This document shows, piece after piece, positions 27,467-35,832 of a stretch of 35,832 nt of DNA (position 1 is its first letter; every line of letters starts with the position of its first letter). The notes beneath the pieces were generated by a model that saw nothing but the letters and a program-made list of their open reading frames with translations, had not been told where the DNA came from and did not search any database. Source of the DNA: Flavobacteriales bacterium. GTDB lineage: Bacteria > Bacteroidota > Bacteroidia > Flavobacteriales_D > Sanyastnellaceae. A program made the translations under genes and the position numbers. The stretch lies in the NCBI GenBank assembly GCA_022428285.1, contig JAKMCX010000013.1:1-35832 (forward strand). Direction: 5' to 3'.

Positions 27467-28372
27467 ATGTCAAGTTCATCCACTGCCCAAACGCCTTTAT
27501 CGGCTTTCCTGCACTTTCTCGAAAAGGAGAAGAGGGGCAGTGTTCACACCCTTCGCTGCTACCGTTCAGATCTCAATCAGTTCCAACGGTTCTTGGCCGA
27601 TCAGTACGAGCACGACTCTCTCATCGGAATTGATGGTGAATGGGTACGGGCCTGGATCGTAAACATGATGAAGGAAGGCCGCAGCCCGCGGACCATCCAC
27701 AGGAAGGTGAGTGCCTTCAGAACCTTCAACAGGTTCGCCCGTCGGATGTCTTACACCGACAGAGACCCCAGCAACGGGGTTTCGCTCCCAAAACTTGAGA
27801 AGCGCGTTCGAGAGGTCGTTCCAGAGCGGAGCATGGTTTCCTTGCTGGACGGCTCTGTTTTCCCAGACAGCTGGTCCGGATTGCGCGACCGCCTCATGAT
27901 GACCTTGTTGTACGAGACAGGGGTGCGCCAAGATGAGCTGATCACCTTGCGCCATGCTGACGTCAATGTGAGCCGCAAGAACATCAAGGTATCGGGCAAA
28001 GGCGGCAAAGACCGTTACATCCCGATTTCTAACGACACCATCGACCAAGCCGAGCTCTACATGCGGACCAGGCCTGGCGACAGCGAGCGGTTGCTCGTCA
28101 CAGATGGCGGCAGAGAGCTGTATCCAGCGTTTGTTTACCGCCGAGTTAATCACTACATTACAGAAGCGAGCTCGCTTAGCAAGTGTAGTGCGCACGTCAT
28201 CAGGCATTCGTTCGCAACGCACCTATTGAATCGCGGGGCGGACATCAACGCGGTAAAGGAGTTGCTCGGGCACAGCAGTTTAAATGCTACCCAGCATTAC
28301 ACCCACGTCACGACCAGCCGCATGAAGGACGCGCACAAAGGTTCACCACTTGATACGCGAGGCATTTTCTAA
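27467..28372 (+). CDS. xerC: Tyrosine recombinase XerC/XerD
   Basis: A 301-residue site-specific recombinase of the Xer type, which resolves chromosome dimers at dif during division. It has an N-terminal SAM-like DNA-binding domain (about 8-100) and a C-terminal catalytic domain with all expected residues: R154 ('TGVRQDEL'), K178 ('SGKGGKDR'), H243 and R246 ('HVIRHSFATHLL'), H269 ('LLGHSSL') and the nucleophile Y278 ('TQHYTHV'). The compact length and housekeeping context (rpsU before, hpf 24 bases after) argue against a phage integrase. Sequence alone does not decide between XerC and XerD. Confidence 0.9.
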   Translation: MSSSSTAQTPLSAFLHFLEKEKRGSVHTLRCYRSDLNQFQRFLADQYEHDSLIGIDGEWVRAWIVNMMKEGRSPRTIHRKVSAFRTFNRFARRMSYTDRDPSNGVSLPKLEKRVREVVPERSMVSLLDGSVFPDSWSGLRDRLMMTLLYETGVRQDELITLRHADVNVSRKNIKVSGKGGKDRYIPISNDTIDQAELYMRTRPGDSERLLVTDGGRELYPAFVYRRVNHYITEASSLSKCSAHVIRHSFATHLLNRGADINAVKELLGHSSLNATQHYTHVTTSRMKDAHKGSPLDTRGIF

Positions 28373-28396
28373 AGTCTCACCCTTCAAGCGGTTTAC

Positions 28397-28690
28397 ATGC
28401 AGATACAAGTCCAGTCCATTCACTTCAAGGCCGATGGTTCCTTGATCCAGTATATTCAAGACAAGCTCAACAAGCTCACACTCTTTCATCCCGGCATTAT
28501 CGCGGCGGATGTTTTTCTGAGGCTTGAAAAAGACCAAGAGCGCGAAAACAAGTGCGTCGAGGTCAAGCTGAATATACCAGGCACGGATGTGTTTAGCAGC
28601 CGCAAGGCAACCTCTTTCGAAGAGGCCACTTCAGATGCGGCCGAAGCCCTGCGCAAGCAGCTCGAAAAAGCGAGGAACCGCGCGGCCTAA
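28397..28690 (+). CDS. hpf: Ribosome hibernation-promoting factor (short HPF/RaiA type)
   Basis: A 97-residue protein with the beta-alpha-beta-beta-beta-alpha pattern of HPF/YfiA, starting 'MQIQVQSIHFKADGSLIQYI' and ending in a basic amphipathic helix. Such proteins bind the decoding channel of idle ribosomes and inactivate them in stationary phase. The long C-terminal dimerisation domain is absent, so this is the short form. It lies 24 bases after xerC without a clear promoter and ends before a strong terminator. Confidence 0.9.
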   Translation: MQIQVQSIHFKADGSLIQYIQDKLNKLTLFHPGIIAADVFLRLEKDQERENKCVEVKLNIPGTDVFSSRKATSFEEATSDAAEALRKQLEKARNRAA

Positions 28691-28731
28691 ACCCGAATAT
28701 CAAATCGATGTAATCAGATGCGATTTGTCCA

Positions 28732-28761
28732 TTGCGGGCAAGTTTTTCTGCGCTACATTTG
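28732..28761 (+). promoter_or_regulatory. Consensus promoter of the tRNA-tuf operon
   Basis: TTG (28732-28734), a 19-base spacer and TACATTTG (28754-28761) form the best match in the window to the Bacteroidota -33/-7 consensus, fitting a strongly expressed operon. The last G of the -7 box is also the first base of the hpf terminator stem. Confidence 0.75.
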
Positions 28762-28791
28762 CCCTCCCGAAATCGGGGAGGGCTTTTTTTT
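28761..28791 (+). terminator. Intrinsic terminator after hpf, interlocked with the tRNA promoter
   Basis: GCCCTCCC (28761-28768) pairs with GGGAGGGC (28776-28783) and is followed by eight Ts (28784-28791), a classic intrinsic terminator for transcripts arriving from xerC-hpf. Confidence 0.9.
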
Positions 28792-28813
28792 GCCCTTGTT
28801 CTTTGAAAGAGAG

Positions 28814-28887
28814 GCCGGTGTAGCTCAGTTGGCTAGAGCAGCTGATTTGTAATCAGCAGGTCGGGGGTTCGAATCCCTCCACCGGCT
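28814..28887 (+). tRNA. tRNA-Thr (anticodon TGT)
   Basis: A 7-bp acceptor stem (28814-28820 with 28880-28886) has discriminator T28887. The anticodon stem GCTGA/TCAGC carries loop TTTGTAA, giving TGT, which reads ACA. The T-arm is GGGGG-TTCGAAT-CCCTC-like. CCA is not encoded. This is the first gene of the tRNA-tuf operon. Confidence 0.95.
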
Positions 28888-28916
28888 CAATCATCGTCCA
28901 AAAAATGGTACCAAAA

Positions 28917-28999
28917 GGGGGTACGCCGGAGTTGGAGAGCCGGGGCAGACTGTAAATCTGTTGTCTACGACTGAATAGGTTCGAATCCTATTACCCCCA
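28917..28999 (+). tRNA. tRNA-Tyr (anticodon GTA)
   Basis: The acceptor stem GGGGGTA (28917-28923) pairs with TACCCCC (28992-28998). The anticodon loop CTGTAAA gives GTA. At 83 bases with an extended variable arm it is a class II tRNA, as expected for bacterial tRNA-Tyr. CCA is not encoded. Confidence 0.95.
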
Positions 29000-29017
29000 C
29001 AGTAATTTGAAGTATAA

Positions 29018-29091
<74 letters not shown>

Positions 29092-29134
29092 AAAAAATAT
29101 TCGGTGCGCACCCAACGGGGTGGCTCCACACACT

Positions 29135-29206
29135 GCCGATGTAGCTCAGGGGTAGAGCGCTTCCTTGGTAAGGAAGAGGTCACGGGTTCAATTCCCGTCA
29201 TTGGCT
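29135..29206 (+). tRNA. tRNA-Thr (anticodon GGT)
   Basis: The acceptor stem GCCGATG (29135-29141) pairs with CATTGGC (29199-29205) with one G-T pair. The anticodon stem CTTCC/GGAAG carries loop TTGGTAA, giving GGT, which reads ACC. Unlike the other tRNAs here, the discriminator T29206 is followed by CCA (29207-29209), perhaps by chance. It lies 58 bases before tuf. Confidence 0.95.
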
Positions 29207-29264
29207 CCATTGCACAGTGAAGAAAGAATCCTTTTAATAACGTTAACTCTAAACAAACCAAACC

Positions 29265-30449
29265 ATGGCTAAAGAAACGTTCGATCGTTCCAAGCCGCAC
29301 GTGAACATCGGGACCCTCGGTCACGTTGACCACGGCAAGACGACCCTCACGGCAGCTATCACGAAAGTGTTGGCTGATGCTGGCTTTAGCGAGGCTTCCT
29401 CGTTCGATCAAATTGACAACGCTCCAGAGGAAAAGGAGCGTGGAATTACCATTAACTCCTCACACGTTGAGTACGCGACGGAAAACCGTCACTACGCCCA
29501 CGTTGACTGCCCAGGTCACGCGGACTATGTGAAGAACATGGTAACAGGTGCTGCCCAGATGGACGGCGCCATTCTCGTTGTGGCAGCGACCGATGGTCCT
29601 ATGCCCCAAACCCGTGAGCACATCTTGCTCGGCCGCCAGGTTGGTGTCCCACGCATCGTGCCTTTCCTCAACAAAGTTGACATGGTCGACGACGAGGAGT
29701 TGCTCGAGCTTGTTGAGATGGAGGTGCGCGAGCTCCTCAGCTTCTACGAGTATGACGGAGACAACGTCCCTTGCATCCAGGGTTCTGCCTTGGGCGCTTT
29801 GAACGGAGAGCAGAAGTGGGTTGATACTGTCCTCGAGCTGATGAAGGCTGTGGACGAGTACATCGAGCTTCCTGTTCGTGACAACGAGAAGCCCTTCTTG
29901 ATGTCCGTTGAGGACGTCTTCACGATCACTGGTCGTGGAACTGTGGCTACTGGCCGTATCGAAACTGGTATCATCAATACCGGTGACGAGATTGACATCC
30001 TCGGTCTGAATGCTGAAGGCATGAAGTCCACCATCACGGGTGTTGAGATGTTCCGTAAGATTTTGGACCGTGGTGAAGCTGGCGACAACGTCGGTTTGCT
30101 CCTCCGTGGTATCGACAAGAAGGACATCAAGCGCGGTATGGTCATTGCTGCCCCAGGCACTGTGACTCCACACAGCAAGTTCAAGGCTGAGGTCTACATC
30201 TTGAAGAAGGAAGAAGGTGGTCGCCACACTCCTTTCCACAACAAGTACCGTCCTCAGTTCTACTTCCGTACGACAGACGTAACGGGTGAGATTTTCCTCG
30301 AGGAAGGCCGCGAGATGGTCATGCCTGGTGATAACGTAACGATTGATGTAGTGTTGATCTATGGCGTTGCGATGTCTCCTGGACTGCGTTTCGCTATCCG
30401 TGAGGGTGGCCGCACCGTAGGCGCCGGACAGGTGACCGAGCTCAGCTGA
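29265..30449 (+). CDS. tuf: Elongation factor Tu
   Basis: A 394-residue translational GTPase that delivers aminoacyl-tRNA to the ribosome. The G1 P-loop 'GHVDHGKTT' (19-27), G3 'DCPGHADYV', G4 'NKVD' and G5 'SAL' are intact, and domains 2 and 3 are complete, ending 'GAGQVTELS'. The ATG has an A-rich, Shine-Dalgarno-free leader (AAACAAACCAAACC), typical of strongly translated Bacteroidota genes. It is co-transcribed with the four upstream tRNAs and ends before a 14-bp hairpin. Confidence 0.99.
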   Translation: MAKETFDRSKPHVNIGTLGHVDHGKTTLTAAITKVLADAGFSEASSFDQIDNAPEEKERGITINSSHVEYATENRHYAHVDCPGHADYVKNMVTGAAQMDGAILVVAATDGPMPQTREHILLGRQVGVPRIVPFLNKVDMVDDEELLELVEMEVRELLSFYEYDGDNVPCIQGSALGALNGEQKWVDTVLELMKAVDEYIELPVRDNEKPFLMSVEDVFTITGRGTVATGRIETGIINTGDEIDILGLNAEGMKSTITGVEMFRKILDRGEAGDNVGLLLRGIDKKDIKRGMVIAAPGTVTPHSKFKAEVYILKKEEGGRHTPFHNKYRPQFYFRTTDVTGEIFLEEGREMVMPGDNVTIDVVLIYGVAMSPGLRFAIREGGRTVGAGQVTELS

Positions 30450-30480
30450 GCTTCGGGTTTACACCGAATACAAATCTGGG

Positions 30481-30513
30481 GAAAGAAGATGCCCAACTGG
30501 GGCATCTTCTTTC
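30481..30513 (+). terminator. Perfect 14-bp hairpin between tuf and tRNA-Trp
   Basis: Arms 30481-30494 and 30500-30513 are perfect complements around a five-base loop. The T-rich sequence lies inside the 3' arm and no separate T-run follows. It could terminate, attenuate or act as a processing site just before tRNA-Trp. Confidence 0.75.
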
Positions 30514-30520
30514 GCCGTCT

Positions 30521-30593
30521 ACGGGCATAGCTCAATTGGTAGAGTAGCGGTCTCCAAAACCGTTGGTTGCAGGTTCGAGTCCTGCTGCCCGTG
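30521..30593 (+). tRNA. tRNA-Trp (anticodon CCA)
   Basis: The acceptor stem ACGGGCA (30521-30527) pairs with TGCCCGT (30586-30592), with discriminator G. The anticodon loop CTCCAAA gives CCA. It sits eight bases after the tuf hairpin and 18 bases before secE. CCA is not encoded at the 3' end. Confidence 0.95.
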
Positions 30594-30611
30594 CAAATAC
30601 ACCGAATCGAC

Positions 30612-30833
30612 ATGGCAAACGTCATAGAATACGTCAAGGATAGCTACACTGAACTGGTGGAGCGTGTGACCTGGCCTGGCCCCAAGCAATTGCAAGAGGC
30701 TTCGGTTTTGGTCTTCATTGCTTCCCTTCTCATCGCGGGCATTGTGTTCGCAATGGATTGGGTATTCGGAGTGAACTCAGCAGACAGCATCTGGCAAGGT
30801 GTGATCGGTTTGATTTACACCTACGTCATTTGA
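30612..30833 (+). CDS. secE: Preprotein translocase subunit SecE
   Basis: A 73-residue protein of the short SecE form: an amphipathic N-terminal helix, the conserved '[18 protein letters not shown]' hinge, then one membrane span (about 34-56). It clamps SecY in the SecYEG export channel. The start is ATG 30612; the frame continues upstream into tRNA-Trp, which cannot be coding. nusG follows after 14 bases. Confidence 0.95.
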   Translation: MANVIEYVKDSYTELVERVTWPGPKQLQEASVLVFIASLLIAGIVFAMDWVFGVNSADSIWQGVIGLIYTYVI

Positions 30834-30847
30834 ACGCCCCGAGAACC

Positions 30848-31399
30848 ATGAGCGAGATCGACAAGAAGTGGTACGTAGTGCGCGCCATTGGTGGGCAGGA
30901 AAACAAGGCCAAGGGTTTCCTTGAGTCCGAGATTTCCGCGGCCGGCTTGTCTGATTACGTGGGTCAGATTTTGATCCCGACGGAAAAAGTGCTGCAGATC
31001 AAGAACGGAAAGAAGGTTGCAAAAGAGCGCAACCATTATCCGGGCTATGTGTTTGTGGAGTGTGCACTGGTGGGGGAGGTGCCCCACGTGATTCGAAACA
31101 CGCCCAGTGTGATCGGATTTTTAGGTGCAGAGAAAAGAGGAGACCCGCTTCCATTGCGGGCAAACGAGGTGAGCCGCATGCTGGGCCGTGTGGATGAGTT
31201 GGCCGAAAGCGAGGAGGAATTGTCCATCCCGTTCAAGGTCGGAGAGGTCGTCAAGGTGGGAGATGGTCCATTCAATGGATTCCATGGCACCATCGAGGAG
31301 ATCAACGAGGAGAAGAGAAAGCTGAAGGTAATGGTGAAGATTTTTGGAAGAAAGACCCCAGTCGAACTGGGCTTCCTCCAAGTGGAGAAGGAATCCTGA
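30848..31399 (+). CDS. nusG: Transcription termination/antitermination protein NusG
   Basis: A 183-residue protein with the NGN domain ('[16 protein letters not shown]', 'YPGYVFVE', '[10 protein letters not shown]') and a C-terminal KOW domain ('[21 protein letters not shown]', cited here as its core [13 protein letters not shown]). NusG binds RNA polymerase and links it to Rho or the ribosome. The start is ATG 30848; the earlier open frame overlaps secE. A 128-base gap follows before rplK. Confidence 0.96.
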   Translation: MSEIDKKWYVVRAIGGQENKAKGFLESEISAAGLSDYVGQILIPTEKVLQIKNGKKVAKERNHYPGYVFVECALVGEVPHVIRNTPSVIGFLGAEKRGDPLPLRANEVSRMLGRVDELAESEEELSIPFKVGEVVKVGDGPFNGFHGTIEEINEEKRKLKVMVKIFGRKTPVELGFLQVEKES

Positions 31400-31527
31400 T
31401 GTGGCAACTGAATTTCACTGTACAAGAGTATCATATATAAACCGGAACAGCCAGGACGACCCGTGCCCTGTACCAGAATGCTTCCCTGGACACTGCGGCC
31501 GACCTGTTCATTATAAACAATAGATCC
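31400..31527 (+). other. nusG-rplK intergenic leader
   Basis: 128 bases without a gene. It contains an AT-rich stretch (about 31430-31440) and a possible long-range CCAGG/CCTGG pairing (31451-31455 with 31485-31489). In many bacteria the rplK leader carries the L1 autoregulatory site, but no convincing L1-binding motif or consensus -7 box is seen here. Confidence 0.35.
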
Positions 31528-31965
31528 ATGGCTAAAGAAGTCGCCAAAATGGTCAAACTGCAAGTGAGGGGTGGCGCTGCCAATCCTTCACCACCGGTTG
31601 GTCCTGCACTTGGTGCGGCAGGTGTGAACATCATGGAATTTTGCAAGCAGTTCAATGGGCGTACCCAGGACAAAGCAGGCAAGGTTCTTCCGGTGGTGAT
31701 CACCGTCTACAATGACAAGTCTTTCGACTTTATCATCAAGACACCGCCCGCAGCAGTGCAACTCATGGAGGCCGCCAAATTGAAGAAGGGTTCTCCGGAA
31801 TCCAACCGACAGAAGGTGGGCAAAGTGACGTGGGACCAGGTCCGTGTAATTGCAGAGGACAAGATGCCCGATCTCAATTGCTTCTCCATCGAATCCGCCA
31901 TGAAGGTGGTCGCTGGAACGGCAAGGAGTATGGGGCTGAATGTGACCGGCGATTCGCCTTTCTGA
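31528..31965 (+). CDS. rplK: Large ribosomal subunit protein uL11
   Basis: A 145-residue protein with the proline-rich N-terminal signature '[20 protein letters not shown]', the factor-binding hinge, and the C-terminal rRNA-binding domain ('[21 protein letters not shown]'). It forms the GTPase-associated centre with the L10/L12 stalk. rplA follows after 19 bases. Confidence 0.98.
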   Translation: MAKEVAKMVKLQVRGGAANPSPPVGPALGAAGVNIMEFCKQFNGRTQDKAGKVLPVVITVYNDKSFDFIIKTPPAAVQLMEAAKLKKGSPESNRQKVGKVTWDQVRVIAEDKMPDLNCFSIESAMKVVAGTARSMGLNVTGDSPF

Positions 31966-31984
31966 TCTTCAATCATCAGACACA

Positions 31985-32680
31985 ATGGCAAAATTGACAC
32001 GCAATCGCAAGGCCGCACTCGACAAGTTCGATGTGGACCAAGTGTATTCGCTCGACGATGCAGCCGGCATCGTGAAGGATATTTCCTCCACGAAGTTCGA
32101 CTCATCTGTCGACCTCGCCGTCAGCCTCGGCGTGGACCCGCGTAAGGCCAACCAGATGGTACGTGGTACGGTTTCCCTTCCTCACGGAAGCGGAAAAAAC
32201 GTGCGCGTACTGGTGCTCTGCAATCCTGACAAGGAAGCAGAAGCGAAGGAAGCCGGAGCGGACCACGTTGGTCTCGATGAATATGTCGAGAAGATTAAAG
32301 GCGGATGGACCGATGTGGACGTGATCATCACGACCCCCCAAGTGATGGGCAAGGTAGGAGCGTTGGGCCGAGTACTCGGACCACGCGGCCTCATGCCTAA
32401 CCCTAAGTCGGGTACAGTCACTATGGAGGTCGGGAAGGCCGTCCAAGATGTAAAGGCAGGTAAAATCGATTTCAAGGTCGACAAGTACGGCATCATCCAT
32501 GCTTCCGTAGGGAAGGTGAGTTTCTCGAAAGAGAAGCTTTCGGAGAATGCCAACGAAGTGCTTCAAACCTTGGTTCGTTTGCGCCCGTCTTCTGCGAAGG
32601 GCACCTACATCAAGAGCGTCTTTTTGAGCTCAACGATGTCCCCAGGTGTCCGGATTGAATCGAAAGCATTGAACAGCTGA
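31985..32680 (+). CDS. rplA: Large ribosomal subunit protein uL1
   Basis: A 231-residue two-domain protein of the mobile L1 stalk that helps release deacylated tRNA. Signatures are '[20 protein letters not shown]', '[13 protein letters not shown]', '[18 protein letters not shown]' and the C-terminal '[17 protein letters not shown]'. L1 often represses its own rplK-rplA message in other bacteria. rplJ starts 11 bases downstream. Confidence 0.98.
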   Translation: MAKLTRNRKAALDKFDVDQVYSLDDAAGIVKDISSTKFDSSVDLAVSLGVDPRKANQMVRGTVSLPHGSGKNVRVLVLCNPDKEAEAKEAGADHVGLDEYVEKIKGGWTDVDVIITTPQVMGKVGALGRVLGPRGLMPNPKSGTVTMEVGKAVQDVKAGKIDFKVDKYGIIHASVGKVSFSKEKLSENANEVLQTLVRLRPSSAKGTYIKSVFLSSTMSPGVRIESKALNS

Positions 32681-32691
32681 ACCAGGAACCC

Positions 32692-33216
32692 ATGACACGC
32701 GAAGAGAAAAACCAAGCGATCGAGGAGCTCCAGGCCATGCTGAAGGATACCAATGTGGTATACCTAGCAGATGCTTCGAGCATGAATTCCGCAGATACGA
32801 CGAAGCTGCGCGGGGAATGCTATAAGGCAGAAGTCAAAATGCAAGTGGTGAAAAACACACTGCTGCGCATTGCGATGGAGCGTACAGAAGGCCGTGAATA
32901 CGGTGAGCTGTATGACGTGCTGAAAGGGCAAACCGCCATGATGACGAGTACAGTGGGCAACGCCCCTGCCAAGCTCATCAAGGATTTCCGCAAAAGTGGT
33001 GAACGCCCCATTCTAAAAGGAGCGTACGTCGAGGAAGCAGTGTATATCGGTGATGACCAATTGAAGGCCCTCGCGGAGATCAAGAGCAAAGAGGAACTCC
33101 TCGGAGAACTCGTTGGTCTGCTCCAGAGCCCCATGCGGAATGTCCTCGGAGCATTGCAATCTGGTGGTAACACCATTTCCGGATTGGTCAAAGCTCTTTC
33201 CGAAAGGGAAGGCTGA
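32692..33216 (+). CDS. rplJ: Large ribosomal subunit protein uL10
   Basis: A 174-residue stalk base protein. The N-terminal rRNA-binding domain ('VVKNTLLRIAMERT', 'LKGQTAMM') is followed by the C-terminal helix that carries L7/L12 dimers ('LLQSPMRNVLGALQSGGNTI'). There is only an 11-base gap to rplA, so no large L10-binding leader is present. rplL follows after 53 bases. Confidence 0.97.
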   Translation: MTREEKNQAIEELQAMLKDTNVVYLADASSMNSADTTKLRGECYKAEVKMQVVKNTLLRIAMERTEGREYGELYDVLKGQTAMMTSTVGNAPAKLIKDFRKSGERPILKGAYVEEAVYIGDDQLKALAEIKSKEELLGELVGLLQSPMRNVLGALQSGGNTISGLVKALSEREG

Positions 33217-33269
33217 CTTTGGCACACCTATTACACAACACAAACAAGTAACCCACAATTCCATATATC

Positions 33270-33647
33270 ATGGCTGATTTGAAATCCATGGCAGAAGAGC
33301 TGGTCAACCTCACCGTAAAGGAGGTCAACGAGCTTGCAGAGATCATGAAAGAAGAGTACGGCATTGAGCCCGCAGCTGCTGCTGCTGTTGCTGCTGGTCC
33401 CGCCGCAGGCGGTGGCGATGGCGGCGCAGAAGAGCAGACGGAGTTCGACGTCATCCTCAAAGCCGCTGGCGGCTCCAAGTTGGCGGTCGTGAAGCTCGTA
33501 AAAGAGTTGACCGGCCAAGGCTTGAAGGAAGCCAAAGGCATCGTTGACGGCGCTCCCGCCACCCTTAAGGAGGGCGTAGCCAAAGACGAGGCCGAGGCCC
33601 TCAAAGCACAACTCGAGGAAGCCGGAGCAGAGGTTGAGATCAAGTAA
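33270..33647 (+). CDS. rplL: Large ribosomal subunit protein bL12 (L7/L12)
   Basis: A 125-residue acidic stalk protein: N-terminal dimerisation helices, an Ala/Gly-rich hinge ('[16 protein letters not shown]'), and the C-terminal factor-binding domain ('[20 protein letters not shown]', '[17 protein letters not shown]'). It recruits translational GTPases. Two hairpins separate it from rpoB. Confidence 0.98.
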   Translation: MADLKSMAEELVNLTVKEVNELAEIMKEEYGIEPAAAAAVAAGPAAGGGDGGAEEQTEFDVILKAAGGSKLAVVKLVKELTGQGLKEAKGIVDGAPATLKEGVAKDEAEALKAQLEEAGAEVEIK

Positions 33648-33671
33648 GATCCCAACCCGCTGAATTTCAGG

Positions 33672-33730
33672 AGGTCAGGCTGGGCGCAGGTCCCGGTCTG
33701 ACCTTCTTGTACCCTGTATTTCGCAGGGTA
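33672..33730 (+). promoter_or_regulatory. Two tandem hairpins between rplL and rpoB
   Basis: Hairpin 1 is 33672-33684 paired with 33692-33704 (13 pairs, two of them G-T, loop of seven). Hairpin 2 is TACCCTG (33710-33716) paired with CAGGGTA (33724-33730) around a seven-base loop. Neither has a strong T-run. Position and form suggest an attenuator or RNA-processing site that lowers rpoBC expression relative to rplJL. Confidence 0.65.
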
Positions 33731-33787
33731 CTCCCCAAAACCAACCTGCACCACTGCGATTTGTTCCTCCCTCGTTAAGCCGCCCCC

Positions 33788-35832
33788 ATGTTGACGCCAC
33801 AACTGCAGCAGCGACATTCTTTCGCCACTACCACTCCGGACATTCCGTATCCGGACTTTCTCGATATCCAATTGCGGTCCTTCCGCGAGTTCTTCCAGCT
33901 TGAGACCAAGCCTGAAGACCGCGACACAGAGGGACTGTTTAAGGTGTTCAACGAGAACTTTCCCATCACGGACACACGGAACCAGTTTGTACTGGAATTC
34001 CTAGACTATTTCATCGATCCACCGCGATACAGCATCGCAGAGTGCATCGAACGCGGTCTGACATACAGCGTCCCGCTCAAGGCGAAGCTGAAGTTGTACT
34101 GCACCGATCCTGAGCACGAGGACTTCGAGACCATTGTACAGGACGTTTACCTCGGAACCATTCCTTACATGACCCCGCGCGGTTCATTTGTGGTGAATGG
34201 TGCGGAGCGCATCATCGTCAACCAGCTTCACCGTTCGCCGGGCGTATTCTTTGGACAGAGCCGCCACGCCAACGGAACCAAGCTGTACAGTGCGCGTATC
34301 ATTCCTTTCAAAGGAAGCTGGATTGAGTTCGCTACGGACATCAACAGCGTGATGTACGCCTACATCGACCGGAAAAAGAAGCTTCCCGTAACCACTTTGT
34401 TGCGCTCCATCGGTTACGAGGGAGACCGTGACATTCTGGGGATTTTCGACCTCGCAGAGGAGGTCAAGGTTTCAAAGGCTGGTGTCAAGCGGGTATTGGG
34501 CCGCAAGCTGGCAGCCCGTGTGCTCAAAACTTGGATTGAAGACTTCGTAGACGAGGATACCGGTGAGGTGGTCAGCATTGAGCGCAACGAGCTCGTGTTG
34601 GACCGCGATACGGTACTCGAAAAGGAGCACATTGAGCTCATTGTTGAGTCTGGATCGAAGACGATCATCCTGCACAAGGAAGACATCAACCAGGCCGATT
34701 ACGCCATCATCCACAACACCCTTCAAAAGGATCCTTCCAACAGTGAGAAGGAAGCTGTGGAGTATATCTACCGCCAACTGCGGAATGCTGAGCCGCCAGA
34801 CATGGAGACGGCCCGCGGTGTCATCGACAAGTTGTTCTTCTCTGAGCAGCGCTACGACCTGGGCGAGGTTGGGCGTTTCCGCATCAACCGGAAGCTCGGA
34901 ATCGACATGTCCGAAGAGTCGCGCACGCTGACCAAGGACGACATCATCCTCATCATCAAGTTCTTGATTGACCTGGTGAACTCCAAGTCAGATGTGGACG
35001 ACATTGACCACCTGTCCAACCGTCGTATTCGTACGGTAGGCGAGCAATTGCACAACCAGTTTGGTGTGGGATTGGCGCGTATGGCCCGGACCATCCGCGA
35101 GCGGATGAACGTTCGTGACAACGAGGTGTTCACGCCAACGGACTTGATCAACGCCAAGACATTGAGCTCGGTGATCAATTCGTTCTTCGGAACGAACCAG
35201 CTGAGCCAATTCATGGACCAGACCAACCCGTTGAGCGAGGTGACGCACAAGCGACGCATCTCTGCACTCGGACCAGGTGGTCTGTCCCGTGAGCGTGCCG
35301 GCTTTGAGGTACGAGACGTTCACTACACCCACTACGGCCGTCTCTGCACCATTGAGACGCCTGAGGGACCGAACATTGGTTTGATCAGTTCACTCTGCGT
35401 TTATGCCAAAGTGAACCGACTCGGATTCATTGAGACGCCCTACCGTGAAGTCAACGAAGGCGTAGCCAAAGTTGGTGGTGAGGGCATTTCTTACCTGTCG
35501 GCAGAAGAGGAGGACAGCGCCATCATCGCTCAGGCGACGGTGGGACTGAATGACGATGGAACGTTCAAGAACGACATCATCAAGGCCCGTCTTCAAGGTG
35601 ACTTCCCGCTTGTGGCTCCAACGGAGATCAAGTATGTGGACGTTGCGCCAAACCAGATTGCGTCCATCGCAGCTTCATTGATTCCTTTCTTGGAGAATGA
35701 CGACGCGAACCGTGCGTTGATGGGATCGAACATGATGCGTCAGGCCGTGCCATTGATGCGCCCGAACAGCCCCATCGTGGGTACGGGCCTTGAAGGGCAA
35801 GTTGCACGTGACAGCCGTGTGCTGATCACCGC
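33788..35832 (+). CDS. rpoB: DNA-directed RNA polymerase subunit beta (3' partial)
   Basis: The N-terminal 681 residues of the beta subunit; the frame is open at the window end. It opens with '[17 protein letters not shown]' and contains the beta lobe motifs ('[20 protein letters not shown]', '[10 protein letters not shown]') and the rifampicin-binding region at about nt 35188-35300 ('[20 protein letters not shown]', '[20 protein letters not shown]'). That region carries the sensitive-type residues Q, D, H and S at the usual positions. The ATG at 33788 is 140 bases after rplL. No Shine-Dalgarno sequence is seen. rpoC is expected beyond the window. Confidence 0.98.
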   Translation, partial: MLTPQLQQRHSFATTTPDIPYPDFLDIQLRSFREFFQLETKPEDRDTEGLFKVFNENFPITDTRNQFVLEFLDYFIDPPRYSIAECIERGLTYSVPLKAKLKLYCTDPEHEDFETIVQDVYLGTIPYMTPRGSFVVNGAERIIVNQLHRSPGVFFGQSRHANGTKLYSARIIPFKGSWIEFATDINSVMYAYIDRKKKLPVTTLLRSIGYEGDRDILGIFDLAEEVKVSKAGVKRVLGRKLAARVLKTWIEDFVDEDTGEVVSIERNELVLDRDTVLEKEHIELIVESGSKTIILHKEDINQADYAIIHNTLQKDPSNSEKEAVEYIYRQLRNAEPPDMETARGVIDKLFFSEQRYDLGEVGRFRINRKLGIDMSEESRTLTKDDIILIIKFLIDLVNSKSDVDDIDHLSNRRIRTVGEQLHNQFGVGLARMARTIRERMNVRDNEVFTPTDLINAKTLSSVINSFFGTNQLSQFMDQTNPLSEVTHKRRISALGPGGLSRERAGFEVRDVHYTHYGRLCTIETPEGPNIGLISSLCVYAKVNRLGFIETPYREVNEGVAKVGGEGISYLSAEEEDSAIIAQATVGLNDDGTFKNDIIKARLQGDFPLVAPTEIKYVDVAPNQIASIAASLIPFLENDDANRALMGSNMMRQAVPLMRPNSPIVGTGLEGQVARDSRVLIT

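Noticed and set aside
27467-28372. Tyrosine recombinase considered as a phage or island integrase
   Set aside because: Its length, core motifs and position between rpsU and hpf fit the housekeeping Xer protein, and no att repeats, cargo or composition change are seen beside the downstream tRNAs.
29101-29134. Spacer between tRNA-Gly and tRNA-Thr considered as another tRNA or a small RNA
   Set aside because: It contains a GGTGCGCACC palindrome and a tRNA-like tail GGCTCCA, but no cloverleaf can be formed in 44 bases.
29460-30239. 259-codon minus-strand frame opposite tuf
   Set aside because: tuf is certain; biased codon use in highly expressed genes often leaves long antisense frames open.
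30567-30611. Upstream extension of the secE frame
   Set aside because: It overlaps tRNA-Trp; the ATG at 30612 gives the normal SecE length.

Overview
The window looks like a chromosomal segment of a GC-rich Bacteroidota bacterium, probably of the Flavobacteriales type. The evidence is: two secreted proteins with C-terminal type IX secretion (T9SS) sorting domains; a PorE-like TPR/propeller/OmpA protein; a type III glutamine synthetase; start codons almost without Shine-Dalgarno sequences; and repeated promoter boxes of the Bacteroidota TAnnTTTG class, here often TAnnTTCG. Nearly all genes are on the + strand.

Region 1 (1-14.8 kb) is a secretome block. It holds a giant repeat protein open at the left edge (three pre-peptidase-like domains, a seven-blade FG-GAP-type propeller, about 9 divergent 80-residue repeats, 11 HYR repeats and a T9SS tail). 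Next come a class I aminotransferase and a T9SS protein in which PNGase F-like halves flank a LamG domain. Region 2 (14.8-28.7 kb) is housekeeping: glnN-type glutamine synthetase, a PorE-like envelope protein, the compact set purM-prfA-pyrF-K+ channel, an AGCS amino acid/sodium symporter, a secreted helix-hairpin-helix protein, an acyl-CoA dehydrogenase, rpsU, a Xer recombinase and hpf.

Region 3 (28.7 kb to the end) is the translation/transcription super-operon: tRNA-Thr(TGT), tRNA-Tyr(GTA), tRNA-Gly(TCC), tRNA-Thr(GGT), tuf, tRNA-Trp(CCA), secE, nusG, rplK, rplA, rplJ, rplL and rpoB, which runs off the right edge. The order tRNA Thr-Tyr-Gly-Thr-tuf is the same as the E. coli thrU-tyrU-glyT-thrT-tufB cluster. 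Perfect or near-perfect hairpins sit after the giant gene, after glnN, after hpf, after tuf and between rplL and rpoB.

There is no mobile element, CRISPR array, phage or obvious foreign island. The most interesting signals are small-scale: a complementary cysteine loss in two adjacent HYR repeats, apparently through a compensated frameshift; a terminator interlocked with the tRNA/tuf promoter; tandem hairpins before rpoB; a non-canonical K+ channel filter; and a near-leaderless pyrF promoter. No gap without a gene exceeds about 130 bases.
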